Made by a program: the position numbers and the translations under genes
Shown here: one piece after another, positions 8,912 to 19,975 of the stretch
How positions within the stretch are numbered: position 1 is the first letter of the stretch
Layout: each line of letters begins with the position of its first letter
Assembly (NCBI RefSeq): GCF_001401755.1
Contig: NZ_AVQK01000031.1
Location: forward strand, 1 to 62,031
Source: Aquimarina longa SW024
Lineage (GTDB): Bacteria; Bacteroidota; Bacteroidia; Flavobacteriales; Flavobacteriaceae
Reading direction: 5' to 3'
DNA length: 62,031 bases
The notes under the pieces: generated by a model
What the model was told of the DNA's origin: nothing
Database searches by the model: none
The model's input: only the letters and a program-made list of their open reading frames with translations

Positions 8912-9331
8912 ATGAAAAAAAGAACACCCGTTTCTAAAATTATGACTTCTGATGTAATAACCTTAAATCAGACTAATGGTTTAGAAACAGCAGAATTACT
9001 ATTTAAAGAACATAATATTCGTCATATCCCCGTGGTAAGTGGTGATACGATTGTAGGAATGTTAAGCTATACTGATTTACTACGAATTAGTTTTGTAGAT
9101 GCTGTTGACGAAAATGAACAAGATGTAGATACTGTAGTTTATGAAATGTTTACAATCGAACAGGTAATGGCAAAAAACTTGGTGAGTGTTACTTCTAATG
9201 CTACAATAAAGGAAGTTGCAGAAATATTATCTAAAAAAGAATTTCATGCATTGCCAGTTATTGATGATGATAAATTGGTTGGTATTGTAACAACAACTGA
9301 TTTAATAAACTATTTGTTAGAACAATTTTAA
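8912..9331 (+). CDS. Tandem CBS-domain protein
   Basis: 139 residues made almost entirely of a CBS pair (Bateman module). The first unit holds M-T-S-D-V-I-T-L and H-I-P-V-V-S-G-D-T-I-V-G-M-L-S-Y-T-D-L-L; the second holds M-A-K-N-L-V-S-V and A-L-P-V-I-D-D-D-K-L-V-G-I-V-T-T-T-D-L. These modules usually sense adenosine nucleotides, but no partner domain is present and the regulated target is unknown. Monocistronic, with a terminator at 9446-9480. Confidence 0.9.
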   Translation: MKKRTPVSKIMTSDVITLNQTNGLETAELLFKEHNIRHIPVVSGDTIVGMLSYTDLLRISFVDAVDENEQDVDTVVYEMFTIEQVMAKNLVSVTSNATIKEVAEILSKKEFHALPVIDDDKLVGIVTTTDLINYLLEQF

Positions 9332-9445
9332 TGATTTAACTCATATTGTGGAAATTCTGATAGGTTTACCTCGAAACGAAAAAAAGTTTCTATGAAATAC
9401 CTTATGAATTGATCCAAGGTAGTTTATTAAATGTATTTATTAAAA

Positions 9446-9480
9446 AAAAACAGGAGGTCGTTTACTTCCTGTTTTTTTTT
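9446..9480 (+). terminator. Rho-independent terminator after the CBS gene
   Basis: Stem AAAAACAGGA (9446-9455) pairs with TCCTGTTTTT (9467-9476) and runs into a T tract. Confidence 0.8.
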
Positions 9481-9555
9481 AGTATGATTATAATTTTTAG
9501 TTAAACTTTAATTCTAAAATTAGATTTTAGTATTTTTAAAACTAAAGTAATATTC

Positions 9556-10233
9556 ATGAATACAATACCTAAAATAACATTTGATTTTTTAAAAGATTTA
9601 AAAGAGAATAATCACAGAGATTGGATGGCAGCGCATAAGAAACGATATCAGGATAATGAAAAACTATTAAAATCATTTTATGCAGTTATACTAGAAAGAT
9701 TAAAAGAGAAAGATGAAATCGAAAAAATGAAAGTGTTTAGAATTAATAGAGATATTCGTTTTAGTAAGGATAAAACACCATATAATGTCCATCGTAGTGT
9801 TAGTTTTAGTCGATCAGGTGCTCACAGAAGAGGAGGCTATTATCTCCGTTTAGAGCCTGGCAATTCTTTATTAGCAGGTGGTTTTTTTAGCCCAGAACCT
9901 GCTGATTTATTACGAATAAGAAAAGAGTTCGAAATGGATGATCAAGAAATTAGAGCGATATTATCCAATGCAGAATTTAAAAAAACATTTGGAGGTTTTG
10001 ATTCTTCAAACCAAGTAAAAACAGCTCCGAAAGGTTTTAGTAAGGATCATCCAAATATAGATTTGATAAGAAATAAATCATTTTTTGTAACTCAAAGTTT
10101 TACAGATGCAGAGGTTTTTAAAGAAGATTTCTTAGATAAAATTCTATATAGTTATGAGGTGCTAAGACCTTATTTTGATTACATGAGTGATGTGCTTACC
10201 ACAGATCTTAATGGGGTTTCATTAATTGATTAA
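9556..10233 (+). CDS. DUF2461 (TIGR02453) family protein
   Basis: 225 residues. Typical opening for the family: F-L-K-D-L-K-E-N-N-H-R-D-W-M-A-A-H-K-K, then R-D-I-R-F-S-K-D-K-T-P-Y-N, G-G-Y-Y-L-R-L-E-P-G and a G-G-F-F-S-P-E-P block. Cytosolic and of unknown biochemical function. Stands alone and is followed by a long hairpin. Confidence 0.88.
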   Translation: MNTIPKITFDFLKDLKENNHRDWMAAHKKRYQDNEKLLKSFYAVILERLKEKDEIEKMKVFRINRDIRFSKDKTPYNVHRSVSFSRSGAHRRGGYYLRLEPGNSLLAGGFFSPEPADLLRIRKEFEMDDQEIRAILSNAEFKKTFGGFDSSNQVKTAPKGFSKDHPNIDLIRNKSFFVTQSFTDAEVFKEDFLDKILYSYEVLRPYFDYMSDVLTTDLNGVSLID

Positions 10234-10269
10234 ACCTAACTTATATCTGTTACGGATTCCTAAAAAAGT

Positions 10270-10328
10270 TTAACTATTCTTACTCTATATCTTTTTATTT
10301 CAGTAAGATATAGAGTAAGAATGGTTAA
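10270..10328. terminator. Long inverted repeat, probable terminator
   Basis: A 24-base arm at 10270-10293 pairs with 10305-10328 with a single G:T-type exception around an 11-base loop. The following T tract is weak (TTATTAAC), so the hairpin could equally protect a 3' end. The rest of the gap to 10587 shows nothing further. Confidence 0.5.
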
Positions 10329-10586
10329 TTATTAACATTGTCTTAATGAATCATTTTTTTAAGAGACTTTATTTTTTACTAACTTGTGGTAGGAAAAAAA
10401 TCAGTATTAACCAACTTATTCATTTCTAAAAAAAATAATAGAAGAGTATTATTTAGGTTTTTACCAGATTAAAAAAAGAGAGAGATTCAATTGGTGATAT
10501 ACAATTTTGTAGTACTAAATGAGATGCTACAGAAAACTATATGCAAACTAAATTTAATGTCTAAATAATTTTTTAATCTTACTCTT

Positions 10587-12479
10587 ATGACTTTCAATAA
10601 CACAAACTCAATTTATTTTAATTGCAGACATTCAGTACAGAAAACTTGTATGCTGATATATACAGTTTTTATGCTTGTGCCTTTTATTAATTTTGCTCAG
10701 GATGAACTCCCTCGGCATTATAAAAAGTATGACATGAGTATACAGTCTGATGATATACAAGGCAAAAGTAATACAGAAGTTATTACACGTACGATATCAG
10801 AAAAAGGAGCAACTTGGTTACGTTTATTCTTTAAAGAGGTAAATCTAGGAAAGAATAGTACACTAACCATAACATCAGTATTAGATGGAGCAAAACAAAC
10901 GTTTACATCAAATACCATTAAAGATTGGAAAAATTCAAGTGCTTATTTTAATGGAGATGAAGTAACTCTAAAACTGATCATAGCATCAGGAGAACAATCT
11001 ATAGGATTACATATTAATGAAATCGGAATTGGCGAAATAGGGGTAACAGCAAAGAGTCAGTGTGGATCTACAGATGATAGAGTGAGTTCTGTAGATGATG
11101 CAATAGGTCGAATAGTACCTATTGGATGTACAGGTTGGATTATCTCTAATGGTAAATTAGTTACTGCTGGACATTGTGGAGGTAGTAGAGCGCAACTTAT
11201 AGAGTTTAATGTACCTAAATCTAATCCAGACCGAAGTATTGTACATCCTGGACCACAAGATCAGTATCCAATAAGTAATTTTGTTACTAACTATAGAGCA
11301 GGAAGCCCCAAAACTGATTGGGCAGTATTTACAGCAAGTGCAAATTCGCAAACCAATAAAACACCTATTCAAGCACAAGGTAAATCATTTAATGTAGTAC
11401 AAAGTACTCCAGGAAACACTATAAGAATTACTGGATATGGTACTGATACTGGTGTGGATAATCAAACACAGCAAACTCATACAGGTCCATTATCTTCAGT
11501 AGATAATACATTTGTTAGATATAGGACAGATACTACTGGTGGGAACTCAGGAAGCCCAATAATTGATGTTGCAACCGGAAATGCTGTAGGGGTTCATGCA
11601 TATGGTGGATGTTCGGGATCTGGAGGTTCTAATTTTGGAGAAAGAGCGACAATACCAGCTTTTTGGAAAGCTATGGGATTAGATGGAAATCCACCTCCAC
11701 CAGATTGTGCTACTATTGATTTTAATGATTTTCAGATTACCTCGTTTGCGAATCAAGACGTTGCTGGTAATTTTTCAATAATTAATGGAGGAGCAGGGTT
11801 ATCTTTACAAAATAATACTTGGAAATATATCTCTTTAAACTATACCGTAACCTCTAATACAGTAATCGAATTTAAGTTTAGTAGTGCCTCACAAGGAGAG
11901 ATACATGCTGTAGGGTTCGAAAATAATAATTCACTTACTTCATCAAGATATTTTAGAGTATATGGTACACAGAATTATGGTGTTGGAAATTTTGATAATT
12001 ACTCCGGATCTGGAACAAAGACTTATACAATTCCTGTAGGAAATTTTTATACAGGTAGTATGGATAGATTAGTCTTTATTAATGATAATGATGCAGGGAG
12101 TGGTAATACTTCTATATTTAGTGCTATAAAAATATATGAAGGTTCTTGCGGAAAATCTGAAACATCAGAAAATTTGGTGGCTCAGCTAGAATCAGCTTCG
12201 CCATTATTAGGGGATGAAGATGAAGGAGATCTTGCTGGATTAAACATAGAACCCAATCCTGCCAAAAATATCTTTTCATTACATGTTAATCAATATGCTA
12301 AAGGAAATGTAACAGCAACTATTTATACGATTTTGGGTAATGAAAAAGGTCGGATAAGTTTAAAACCAGGAAAGAATACAATATCAACTAATAATCTATC
12401 TTTAAGCAAAGGTATTTACCTGATAAAAATCAATAGTAGTATGGGAGAATCCACTACTAAAAAACTAATCATTAATTAA
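10587..12479 (+). CDS. Secreted trypsin-like serine protease with type IX secretion sorting domain
   Basis: 630 residues. A hydrophobic signal ends at F-I-N-F-A-Q-D; the ATG used leaves a long n-region, so an internal Met near residue 23 may be the true start. The protease domain spans about 140-360, with catalytic H196 in T-A-G-H-C, D244 in T-D-W-A and S321 in G-G-N-S-G-S-P, close to glutamyl-endopeptidase/trypsin-like V8 forms. A beta-sandwich-like region follows (about 370-525). The last 80 residues (N-I-E-P-N-P-A-K-N ... G-I-Y-L-I-K-I) form a T9SS type A sorting domain, so it should cross the outer membrane through the type IX system. Terminator at 12515. Confidence 0.9.
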   Translation: MTFNNTNSIYFNCRHSVQKTCMLIYTVFMLVPFINFAQDELPRHYKKYDMSIQSDDIQGKSNTEVITRTISEKGATWLRLFFKEVNLGKNSTLTITSVLDGAKQTFTSNTIKDWKNSSAYFNGDEVTLKLIIASGEQSIGLHINEIGIGEIGVTAKSQCGSTDDRVSSVDDAIGRIVPIGCTGWIISNGKLVTAGHCGGSRAQLIEFNVPKSNPDRSIVHPGPQDQYPISNFVTNYRAGSPKTDWAVFTASANSQTNKTPIQAQGKSFNVVQSTPGNTIRITGYGTDTGVDNQTQQTHTGPLSSVDNTFVRYRTDTTGGNSGSPIIDVATGNAVGVHAYGGCSGSGGSNFGERATIPAFWKAMGLDGNPPPPDCATIDFNDFQITSFANQDVAGNFSIINGGAGLSLQNNTWKYISLNYTVTSNTVIEFKFSSASQGEIHAVGFENNNSLTSSRYFRVYGTQNYGVGNFDNYSGSGTKTYTIPVGNFYTGSMDRLVFINDNDAGSGNTSIFSAIKIYEGSCGKSETSENLVAQLESASPLLGDEDEGDLAGLNIEPNPAKNIFSLHVNQYAKGNVTATIYTILGNEKGRISLKPGKNTISTNNLSLSKGIYLIKINSSMGESTTKKLIIN

Positions 12480-12514
12480 ATATCAAGTTTATAAGACATT
12501 AAATTTATAGTTAA

Positions 12515-12549
12515 AAACATCTCGTTCTTTGTTTCGAGATGTTTTTTTT
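12515..12549 (+). terminator. Terminator after the T9SS protease
   Basis: Stem AACATCTCG (12516-12524) and CGAGATGTT (12535-12543) followed by a run of T. Confidence 0.85.
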
Positions 12550-12677
12550 ATGTGTAATATATTATAGAATAATTTTTTGAAGATGTGTGCTGTAACAAAA
12601 TACTATTATTCTCGTCATATAAATATATATTGCTAATACTTTTAGCAAATCAATCATCAATCAAAAACATAGAAATC

Positions 12678-13016
12678 ATGAAAGAAGACAGATCATTACT
12701 AGTTATTACACATTTATCTCAGTTATTAGACCTTATTACAGGATTTGGAGGATTTGTCGTACCCTTGGTATTGTGGTTAACACAAAGAGAGAGAGTATTG
12801 GCAATGGATGAACATGGTAAATCAATTATGAATTTTCAAATTAGTATGTTCATCTATGCTGTAGTATGTATTCCATTAACATTATTTTTTGGTTTAGGAG
12901 CTTTAGGATTAGCTATCATAGCAATACTGTGTTTTGTGTTTCCTATTATCAATGCTATAAAAGTAAATAAAGGAGAGAGGCCATCATATCCTTTATCTAT
13001 GCAGGTTATTAAATAA
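12678..13016 (+). CDS. DUF4870 domain membrane protein
   Basis: 112 residues from ATG 12678. The frame is open further upstream, but the protein M-K-E-D-R-S begins the conserved part. Family pattern: H-L-S-Q-L-L-D-L-I-T-G-F-G-G-F-V-V-P-L, then N-F-Q-I-S-M-F-I-Y and two further transmembrane helices ending in I-N-A-I-K-V-N-K-G. Small inner-membrane protein of unknown function. Terminator follows. Confidence 0.85.
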   Translation: MKEDRSLLVITHLSQLLDLITGFGGFVVPLVLWLTQRERVLAMDEHGKSIMNFQISMFIYAVVCIPLTLFFGLGALGLAIIAILCFVFPIINAIKVNKGERPSYPLSMQVIK

Positions 13017-13040
13017 AATACTATTTTTTTTAATAACCAA

Positions 13041-13079
13041 AAGAGCCAGTATTGTGCACACAATACTGGCTCTTTTTAT
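13041..13079 (+). terminator. Strong perfect-stem terminator
   Basis: A 16-base arm AAGAGCCAGTATTGTG (13041-13056) pairs perfectly with 13059-13074 and ends in T5. Confidence 0.9.
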
Positions 13080-13370
13080 TTTAGGATACTATATAAATGT
13101 TAGTCTGATGTAACGAAATTTACGTTAATAGTATTGATTTTTTATACAATTTTTCTTCAGTTATCTTTAGCCTTTTAGTTTTACTCTAGGCAGGCTAAAA
13201 TCAATAGGTCGTTATAAAAAAATCATTCAAATTAATGTCTTTTAGAATTAAAACCTTAGATCTAATTTAGGTTATTGTATATGTTATTTGTCGATATTTA
13301 TAGTTAAAGTGTTGGTTTTATGCAGATATACCATATTTTAGTAGGAAAATAGGAGTAAGAGTAAGAAGAA
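13080..13370. other. Intergenic region upstream of the hybrid kinase
   Basis: No gene. Two small inverted repeats were seen: TAACG-n7-CGTTA near 13110-13127 and TTTAGCCT/AGGCTAAA at 13166-13173 and 13192-13199. Either could be a protein-binding site or chance in AT-rich DNA. Confidence 0.3.
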
Positions 13371-15599
13371 ATGAATATGAAGAATCTGGACGTAAAAATA
13401 ATTATAATAATAATATTATTCTGCTTTAAAGGTGTATGCCAGATTAAAGAGAATTCTTGTACTATAGATGCTTTAGTAATTAAGATGATGCAAGAAGAAA
13501 GTATTCTTGAAGCAAAAATTATGCTAGATAGTTTACTTAAAAATAAAGGAACCTCGGTTGATAAAAATTTCTTAGCTGCTTATAATTATAACTATGGTAT
13601 TATTTTTTTGAGTTCAGGAAAATTTAAAGAAAGCCTGTCTTATCTTAAAAAAGCACAGCATATTACCCAAGAATTATCGAATAATTTATATGCTTCAGAA
13701 TTACCAACCGTAATGTTACGAATCTATAGAGAGATGGATATGTATAAACAAGTGGATAGTTTATTTCATATTAATGTGGAGCGAAATAAGAAAAATAAAG
13801 ATAGAAATATCTTTTTTAATTATATAGATTTTGTGATAACACATACTAATAGAAAAAAATACAGAAGTAATATCGATGTTACTCAAAGAGCTTTAAAGGA
13901 GATTGATAGTTTTGATTTTAGCACTGTAGAACCAAATGAAGTATATAGTATTCGTAAAATAGTTCGTAATGAATTAAAATTACATTTGGCTATGGCTTTG
14001 ATAGAAGAAAAAGAAGATTATAAGAGGTCATATAGGGTATTAAGTGAATTAGAAAAAGATTCTCTTTTCTTTGCCAAAAGAGAACGTGAAGAGTTTTTAT
14101 GGCGTGTAATGAGTTATAAATCTCGCTATTTTTATGAACATCAAAAACAAATGGATTCTGTATTCTATTACCAATCATTAGCAAATAATTATAGAGAAAT
14201 CTATATAAAAAAGCTGAAAAGCAGAGCGGCTCAGGCTGATGAGTTTATTTATGATATTGCTAAAAACAAACACGATTTAGAGCAACTTTCGATTATTAAT
14301 AAAAAAAATGTACAGCTACAAAAGAACTATTTTTATATTAGTTTTTTAATTGGGTTTTTATTGTTACTAGCGATTATTTTTAGTGTTTATGTATTTAGAT
14401 CTAATCGTCATAAAAATAATATCAATAGTAAGTTGGAGCATAAAAATAAAGAACTATTAGTTGTTGATGAAGAACGAAATCAATTTTTTTCTGTAATAAG
14501 TCACGAGTTAAGAACCCCTATTTATACGATACAAGGGTTGGTAGAGTTTATAGAAAATGCAAAAAATAAAAAACAAAGGAAAGAATTTATAAAAACATTA
14601 AAGTTTTCTAATAATCATTTATCAGGATTGGTTAATAATGTTTTAGAGTACTCTAAATTTCGATTAGGAAATATAAGATTGAACAATGATGTTTTTTGTT
14701 TAGGCGAAATGTTAAAGGAAATTTGTAACTCATTTTCATACCAGCTTCAAAAGAATAATACAAGATTACATATTGATATGCCAAAAGAATTAGAAACTAG
14801 TGTATTAGGTGATCGATTGAAAATTTCTCAGATTTTTATTAATCTTATCTCTAATGCAATTAAGTTTACATCTAATGGTAATATTTGGTTAAAAGTTATT
14901 CCTGTTATAACTACAGAACATACAATTACATTTCGCTTTATAGTAAGAGATGATGGAGTAGGTATAAAAAAAGAATTACAAGCAGATGTATTTAATGGGT
15001 TTAATGGGATGGAGCATATAGATAAGCATAATGGTGGTTCGGGGCTGGGCTTATATATTGTAAAAAAAGTGATAGAAGATTTATATAAATCTTCCATTAC
15101 CTTAGAATCAGAAGAGAATAAAGGAACCACATTTTCTTTTGAGATTAAAATGGATCGAAATTTAAAAGATATAAACCTTCCGAAGGTAAAAGAAGAAGAT
15201 TATAAAAATGTGTTGCAAGGATATACTATATTGGTAGTAGATGATAATGAAATCAATCTAATGATCACCAAGAAGATTTTAGAAAATGCAGGAGCAATAT
15301 GTATTGCCATAGATAACGGGATTGAAGCTGTAGTAATGGTAAAAGAAAATGATTATGATATTGTTTTTATGGATATTCATATGCCAGAACAAGACGGTTT
15401 ACAAACAACAGAAAAGATAAGAGAGTTTGATAAAGATATTATCATTATGGCACTAACAGCTGTTGATTTAGAAAAGATGGTAACTAAAGTTTATCAATCT
15501 GGGATGAATGGTATTATTACTAAGCCGTATAAGCGAAGTGATTTATTTCAAAAGATATTGTCTTTTTCATTAAGAAATGATGAAAAGAAAGTTTATTGA
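13371..15599 (+). CDS. TPR-containing hybrid sensor histidine kinase/response regulator
   Basis: 742 residues. A signal-like hydrophobic start (about 8-22) precedes a helical periplasmic sensor with TPR-like repeats (about 30-290), then a transmembrane helix at about 322-345. The HisKA box is F-F-S-V-I-S-H-E-L-R-T-P (His near residue 379). HATPase boxes are N-L-I-S-N-A-I-K-F, D-D-G-V-G-I and G-G-S-G-L-G-L-Y. A C-terminal receiver domain (about 620-735) has V-V-D-D-N-E, phosphoacceptor D in F-M-D-I-H-M-P and the K in T-K-P-Y-K. There is no AraC-type DNA-binding tail, so output is by phosphotransfer to an unlinked partner. Confidence 0.92.
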   Translation: MNMKNLDVKIIIIIILFCFKGVCQIKENSCTIDALVIKMMQEESILEAKIMLDSLLKNKGTSVDKNFLAAYNYNYGIIFLSSGKFKESLSYLKKAQHITQELSNNLYASELPTVMLRIYREMDMYKQVDSLFHINVERNKKNKDRNIFFNYIDFVITHTNRKKYRSNIDVTQRALKEIDSFDFSTVEPNEVYSIRKIVRNELKLHLAMALIEEKEDYKRSYRVLSELEKDSLFFAKREREEFLWRVMSYKSRYFYEHQKQMDSVFYYQSLANNYREIYIKKLKSRAAQADEFIYDIAKNKHDLEQLSIINKKNVQLQKNYFYISFLIGFLLLLAIIFSVYVFRSNRHKNNINSKLEHKNKELLVVDEERNQFFSVISHELRTPIYTIQGLVEFIENAKNKKQRKEFIKTLKFSNNHLSGLVNNVLEYSKFRLGNIRLNNDVFCLGEMLKEICNSFSYQLQKNNTRLHIDMPKELETSVLGDRLKISQIFINLISNAIKFTSNGNIWLKVIPVITTEHTITFRFIVRDDGVGIKKELQADVFNGFNGMEHIDKHNGGSGLGLYIVKKVIEDLYKSSITLESEENKGTTFSFEIKMDRNLKDINLPKVKEEDYKNVLQGYTILVVDDNEINLMITKKILENAGAICIAIDNGIEAVVMVKENDYDIVFMDIHMPEQDGLQTTEKIREFDKDIIIMALTAVDLEKMVTKVYQSGMNGIITKPYKRSDLFQKILSFSLRNDEKKVY

Positions 15600-15955
15600 T
15601 TTAATCCAACGGGATATTTCTTTATTGTAAAATTATTTAAAACTCTATTCTAATAATTTCTCTGATATTCAAAGTGTATAAACATGATTTATATTCCAAT
15701 TTTGACACTATGATTTATAAGCATTTTTTTGAGGAAAAACACACTTAATCAATAGATAATTAAATGATTATTCTATTGTATAATCTATAATTCGGGTTTA
15801 ACCACAAACTACTTACTGTTGATAGGATAAGTATAGTGTTTAGCTTTCTTTTTTTTATAAAAATATTTATCTTTCTACTATTCTACCGGTTAAAACACCC
15901 CCTCTTTTATCTCTGTGCAAATATATTTTAAAACTTTTGTGATATATATTCAATT
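15600..15955. other. Intergenic region, no gene seen
   Basis: 356 bp of AT-rich DNA between two kinase genes. No ORF, tRNA or terminator with a clean T tract. The 5' leader of the CheB-CheR kinase must lie here. Confidence 0.4.
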
Positions 15956-18900
15956 ATGAAAAAAGAAATACTCAAGACTTCTTTAAATAAAATAAATAAT
16001 GAAACTTGCTATATTATAGGTATAGGTTGTTCAGCAGGAGGGTTAAACGTTTTACAAGATTTTTTTAATTTATGCCCTAGTAATACGGGTTATGCATTTG
16101 TTGTTATACAACATTTGTCGCCAGATTATAAAAGTTTAATGCCAGAATTATTATCTAGACATACTGAAATGGTAGTGAGAGAGGCTCAAGAAGAAAGTGT
16201 TATAAAACCAAATCATGTATATTTAATTCCGGGGAATAAAAATATCATAATACAAGATCATAAACTTTGGCTTATTTCTCGCTCAGAACATAATCAAGTA
16301 AATTTTTCGATAGATATATTTTTTAACTCTCTGGCTATAGAGCAGAAAGAGAAAGCTATAGGTGTCATCCTTTCAGGGACAGGTTCTGATGGAACAAAAG
16401 GTGCTATGGCTATAAAAAAAGCAGGAGGAGTATTATTTGTGCAAAATCCAGAGAGTTCTCGTTTTGATGGGATGCCTCTGAGTGTTATTTCTAATGGATT
16501 GAGTGATTTTATATTAACCATAGAAGAAATGCCAGATAAACTAATTTCTCATATAGAGAGTTATGAATTTTCTAACCATTTTTTTTCTTCTGTAGATGAT
16601 CATGAACAAAGTGCCGTAAATAAAATTTTAGAAATTTTAAAAAATAATACAGGACATGATTTTTTTTGTTACAAAAAACCGACACTTTCTAGACGTATAT
16701 CAAAAAGGATGCAGATTACAAAAAATAAATCTATAGAGAGTTATACAAAATTTTTAAAACAGAATACCGAAGAAGAACTTGTTTTAGCACAAGAATTCTT
16801 AATAGGTGTGACTTCTTTTTTTAGAGATAGAGATGCATATGAGATTATAGAAAAAGAAGTAATTCCGAATCTAATAAAAAATAAGAATGAAGATTCAGGT
16901 ATAATTAAAATATGGGTTATTGCATGCTCAACAGGGGAAGAAGCATATTCTTTAGCAATATTACTTGAAGAATATTTACAATCTAAAAATTATAATGATA
17001 TTGAATATAAAATTTTTGCTACAGATATTGATAAGAGAGCAATAAATAGCGCTTCAAAAGGGATTTATAATAATGTAGGTAATATCATATCTACAGAAAG
17101 ACTCATGAAATATTTTATCAAAAAAGAAGAAAATTATCAAATATCACCATATATCAGGCAAAAAGTTATTTTTTCTAAGCACGATGTGTTACACAATCCT
17201 CCTTTTAATAAAGTAGATTTAATTTCATGTAGAAATATGTTGATATATATGGAGAATACGATACAACATCAAGTTTTAACTACAATTCACTATGCCTTAA
17301 ATCAAAATGGTTTTCTTTTTTTAGGAAGCTCAGAAAGCTTAGGTTCATTAAATCATTACTTTGAAAAAATAGACTCTAAATGGAAAATTTTTACTAAACC
17401 AGAAGGTAGTGTTATAAGAAGAAAAAAGAGAGATAATTGGAAAATAAATCAAACTAATTTCAATGTTCACAATAATAATAATAAAATAAAACAATCTTTT
17501 GAAGAAAAGATAGAGAAATCAATAAATCAGATATTGATTAATGAATTAGGAGCTGTAAGTGTCTGTGTTGATAAGGAGTTTGAGATTATTCATGCTTTTG
17601 GAGATGTTAAAAATTACCTTCATTTCCCTAAAGAAGGGTTTTCTAGTAATTTATTAAAAATGTTACCTAATGAGTTTAGTGTTGCTGTAATTACTGCTAT
17701 ACGAAAGTTGTCATTTTCTAAAACAATAGACTTGATTGAAAAACAAGTAAGATTTCCTTATAAAAATAATAAATTAAAGATCATAACAATTGTTATACGT
17801 TCCATAAAAATAATATCAACGAATTATAGTTGTTTTCTAATTACTTTTTTAGAAGGAATAGAACGAAAAATAACAAAAGAAGAAAAGGATATATCAATAC
17901 ATAGTAGCTTTACTAGAAAAAAAGATATCGAAGAGTTAGAACGGGCTCTCAATGAAACCAGAGAAGATTTACAAGCTACTATTGAAGAATTAGAAACTTC
18001 TAATGAAGAAATGCAAACGACTAATGAAGAACTTTTGGCATCTAATGAGGAGTTACAAAGTACTAATGAAGAACTGCAATCAGTCAATGAAGAGCTTCAT
18101 GCTGTAAATGGAGAATTACAAGAAAAAAATACATTATTAATAGAACTGAATTCTGATATGGAGAATTTAGTTAAGAACATTAATATAGGAACTATATTTT
18201 TAGATAAAAACTTTAAAATAAGGAAGTTTACTCCTTCTATTAATGAGCATTTTCAGTTACGAATTGAAGATGTTGGCAGACCAATTAATCATTTTTCAGG
18301 AACACTAGGAGGGGAGAATTTAGCAGAATATTCTAAAAATGTCATTGAGACACTACAACCTTATAAAAAAGAAGTTCAAAACCCTATGGGAAATTGGTTT
18401 ATGATGGAAATATTTCCATATAAACATCATGTAGATACTATAGAAGGAGTGGTTGTTAATTTTATAAATATTCATCATATAAAAACAGTATATGATAAAG
18501 AAAAATTGAATGATTTTTTAACTCATATAATGAACGCTAATCCAGCTATTATATACATATATGATATTCAAAAAAATGAATATATCTATAGTAGTAGTGA
18601 AATCCTTAAAGAAGCGGGATATTCTTCAATAGACATTCAAAAATTAGATAGTAATTTAGTAAAGAAATTGGTACATCCTAATGATTGTCTAATGGTAATA
18701 AATCATTATAAAAAATTAAAAACTATTAAAGAAGGAGAGGTACTACAAATAGAGTACCGTATTAGACATAAAAATAACGAAGAGTATATATGGATATTAT
18801 GTACTGATAAATTAAATGAAAAAGACAGTAAAGGTAAGGTTAAGAATATCTTAGGTGTAATGAATGTAATTACAAAGACTAAAGATATGGAACGACAATT

Positions 18901-19975
18901 AAAAGAAAGTGAAGAGCGTTTCAGACTAGCTATTATGGGATCAGAAGCAGGGTTATGGGAGTGGAGTAATTTAAATACTGATGATGCTTGGTGGTCTGAT
19001 GAATTTCATGAATTATTGGGGTATCGTACAGAAAAAAAGGTTTCTACTTTTACTTCCTTTCTTAATATGATTCATCCTAATCAATTACAAGTTTTTCAAG
19101 AAAGAATCCAGAATCATATTAGTAAAGGAGAAGCTTTTAAACACGAGCTTCAAATAAGAACATATAAAAATGGATACAAATGGTTTTTGATGAGTGCTAA
19201 AGCACAATTTGATAAAGAAAAAAATGTTCAAAAAATAGTAGGTACTTTAATAGATATTAATGCTAGAAAAGAAGCCGAAAATAAGATGAGTGAATTAAAT
19301 ACAGAATTAGAACGGTTTGCATATTTAGCTAGTCACGATCTAAAAGAACCATTACGTACTATTCTAAGTTTTACTCAGCTTTTTCAAGAAGAATACCAAG
19401 AAAACTTTGATGATAACGCCAAAAAATATTTAGAATTTATAGAAAAAGCTTCTGGTCGGATGATCACTCTAACGAATGATTTATTAGCTTATTCTCAGTT
19501 AGATAATAAATCGCTAAATCTTCAACCTGTAGATCTAAACATATTACTTTCTGAAGTATTAGAAGATCTTAGGAAGCAGATCAATGAAAACAATGCTATG
19601 ATTACTTGTGAGAAATTACCTATAATTATTTGTGATATGACTCAGATTAGGCAATTGTTTCAAAATTTAATAGTAAACAGTTTAAAGTATCATAATAAAA
19701 AGCAACCAAAAATAGATATTGGATTCGAAAATAAAAAAACATATTATAAATTTTTTATAAAAGATAATGGGATTGGTATTGACTCTAAGTATCACAAAAA
19801 AATATTTGAGGTCTTTAAAAGACTTCATAATCGAAATGATTATGATGGAACAGGTATAGGTTTGGCTAATTGCAAAAGAATTATAGATAATCACAAAGGT
19901 AATATATGGGTGAGATCACTTCTAGGAAAGGGAGCAACTTTTTATTTTACTATTCTTAAAACTAATGAATTATGA
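15956..19975 (+). CDS. Giant CheB-CheR-PAS histidine kinase
   Basis: 1339 residues, cytosolic, no membrane segment. Order: CheB methylesterase (1-195) with nucleophile S26 in G-C-S-A-G-G, V-I-Q-H-L-S and G-T-G-S-D-G-T; CheR methyltransferase (about 210-480) with [10 protein letters not shown] and C-R-N-M-L-I-Y; a glutamate-rich coiled coil (about 655-725) with E-E-L-x-S/T-x-N heptads; three PAS-type domains (about 735-1110); and a HisKA/HATPase kinase (about 1120-1335) with S-H-D-L-K-E-P-L-R and D-N-G-I-G-I plus G-T-G-I-G-L-A. No chemoreceptor genes are nearby, so methylation may act on its own network. The stop overlaps the ATG of a receiver protein by 4 bp. Confidence 0.94.
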   Translation: MKKEILKTSLNKINNETCYIIGIGCSAGGLNVLQDFFNLCPSNTGYAFVVIQHLSPDYKSLMPELLSRHTEMVVREAQEESVIKPNHVYLIPGNKNIIIQDHKLWLISRSEHNQVNFSIDIFFNSLAIEQKEKAIGVILSGTGSDGTKGAMAIKKAGGVLFVQNPESSRFDGMPLSVISNGLSDFILTIEEMPDKLISHIESYEFSNHFFSSVDDHEQSAVNKILEILKNNTGHDFFCYKKPTLSRRISKRMQITKNKSIESYTKFLKQNTEEELVLAQEFLIGVTSFFRDRDAYEIIEKEVIPNLIKNKNEDSGIIKIWVIACSTGEEAYSLAILLEEYLQSKNYNDIEYKIFATDIDKRAINSASKGIYNNVGNIISTERLMKYFIKKEENYQISPYIRQKVIFSKHDVLHNPPFNKVDLISCRNMLIYMENTIQHQVLTTIHYALNQNGFLFLGSSESLGSLNHYFEKIDSKWKIFTKPEGSVIRRKKRDNWKINQTNFNVHNNNNKIKQSFEEKIEKSINQILINELGAVSVCVDKEFEIIHAFGDVKNYLHFPKEGFSSNLLKMLPNEFSVAVITAIRKLSFSKTIDLIEKQVRFPYKNNKLKIITIVIRSIKIISTNYSCFLITFLEGIERKITKEEKDISIHSSFTRKKDIEELERALNETREDLQATIEELETSNEEMQTTNEELLASNEELQSTNEELQSVNEELHAVNGELQEKNTLLIELNSDMENLVKNINIGTIFLDKNFKIRKFTPSINEHFQLRIEDVGRPINHFSGTLGGENLAEYSKNVIETLQPYKKEVQNPMGNWFMMEIFPYKHHVDTIEGVVVNFINIHHIKTVYDKEKLNDFLTHIMNANPAIIYIYDIQKNEYIYSSSEILKEAGYSSIDIQKLDSNLVKKLVHPNDCLMVINHYKKLKTIKEGEVLQIEYRIRHKNNEEYIWILCTDKLNEKDSKGKVKNILGVMNVITKTKDMERQLKESEERFRLAIMGSEAGLWEWSNLNTDDAWWSDEFHELLGYRTEKKVSTFTSFLNMIHPNQLQVFQERIQNHISKGEAFKHELQIRTYKNGYKWFLMSAKAQFDKEKNVQKIVGTLIDINARKEAENKMSELNTELERFAYLASHDLKEPLRTILSFTQLFQEEYQENFDDNAKKYLEFIEKASGRMITLTNDLLAYSQLDNKSLNLQPVDLNILLSEVLEDLRKQINENNAMITCEKLPIIICDMTQIRQLFQNLIVNSLKYHNKKQPKIDIGFENKKTYYKFFIKDNGIGIDSKYHKKIFEVFKRLHNRNDYDGTGIGLANCKRIIDNHKGNIWVRSLLGKGATFYFTILKTNEL

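Noticed and set aside
13371..15599. One-component hybrid two-component (HTCS) regulator
   Set aside because: The protein ends after the receiver domain and has no AraC-type DNA-binding domain.
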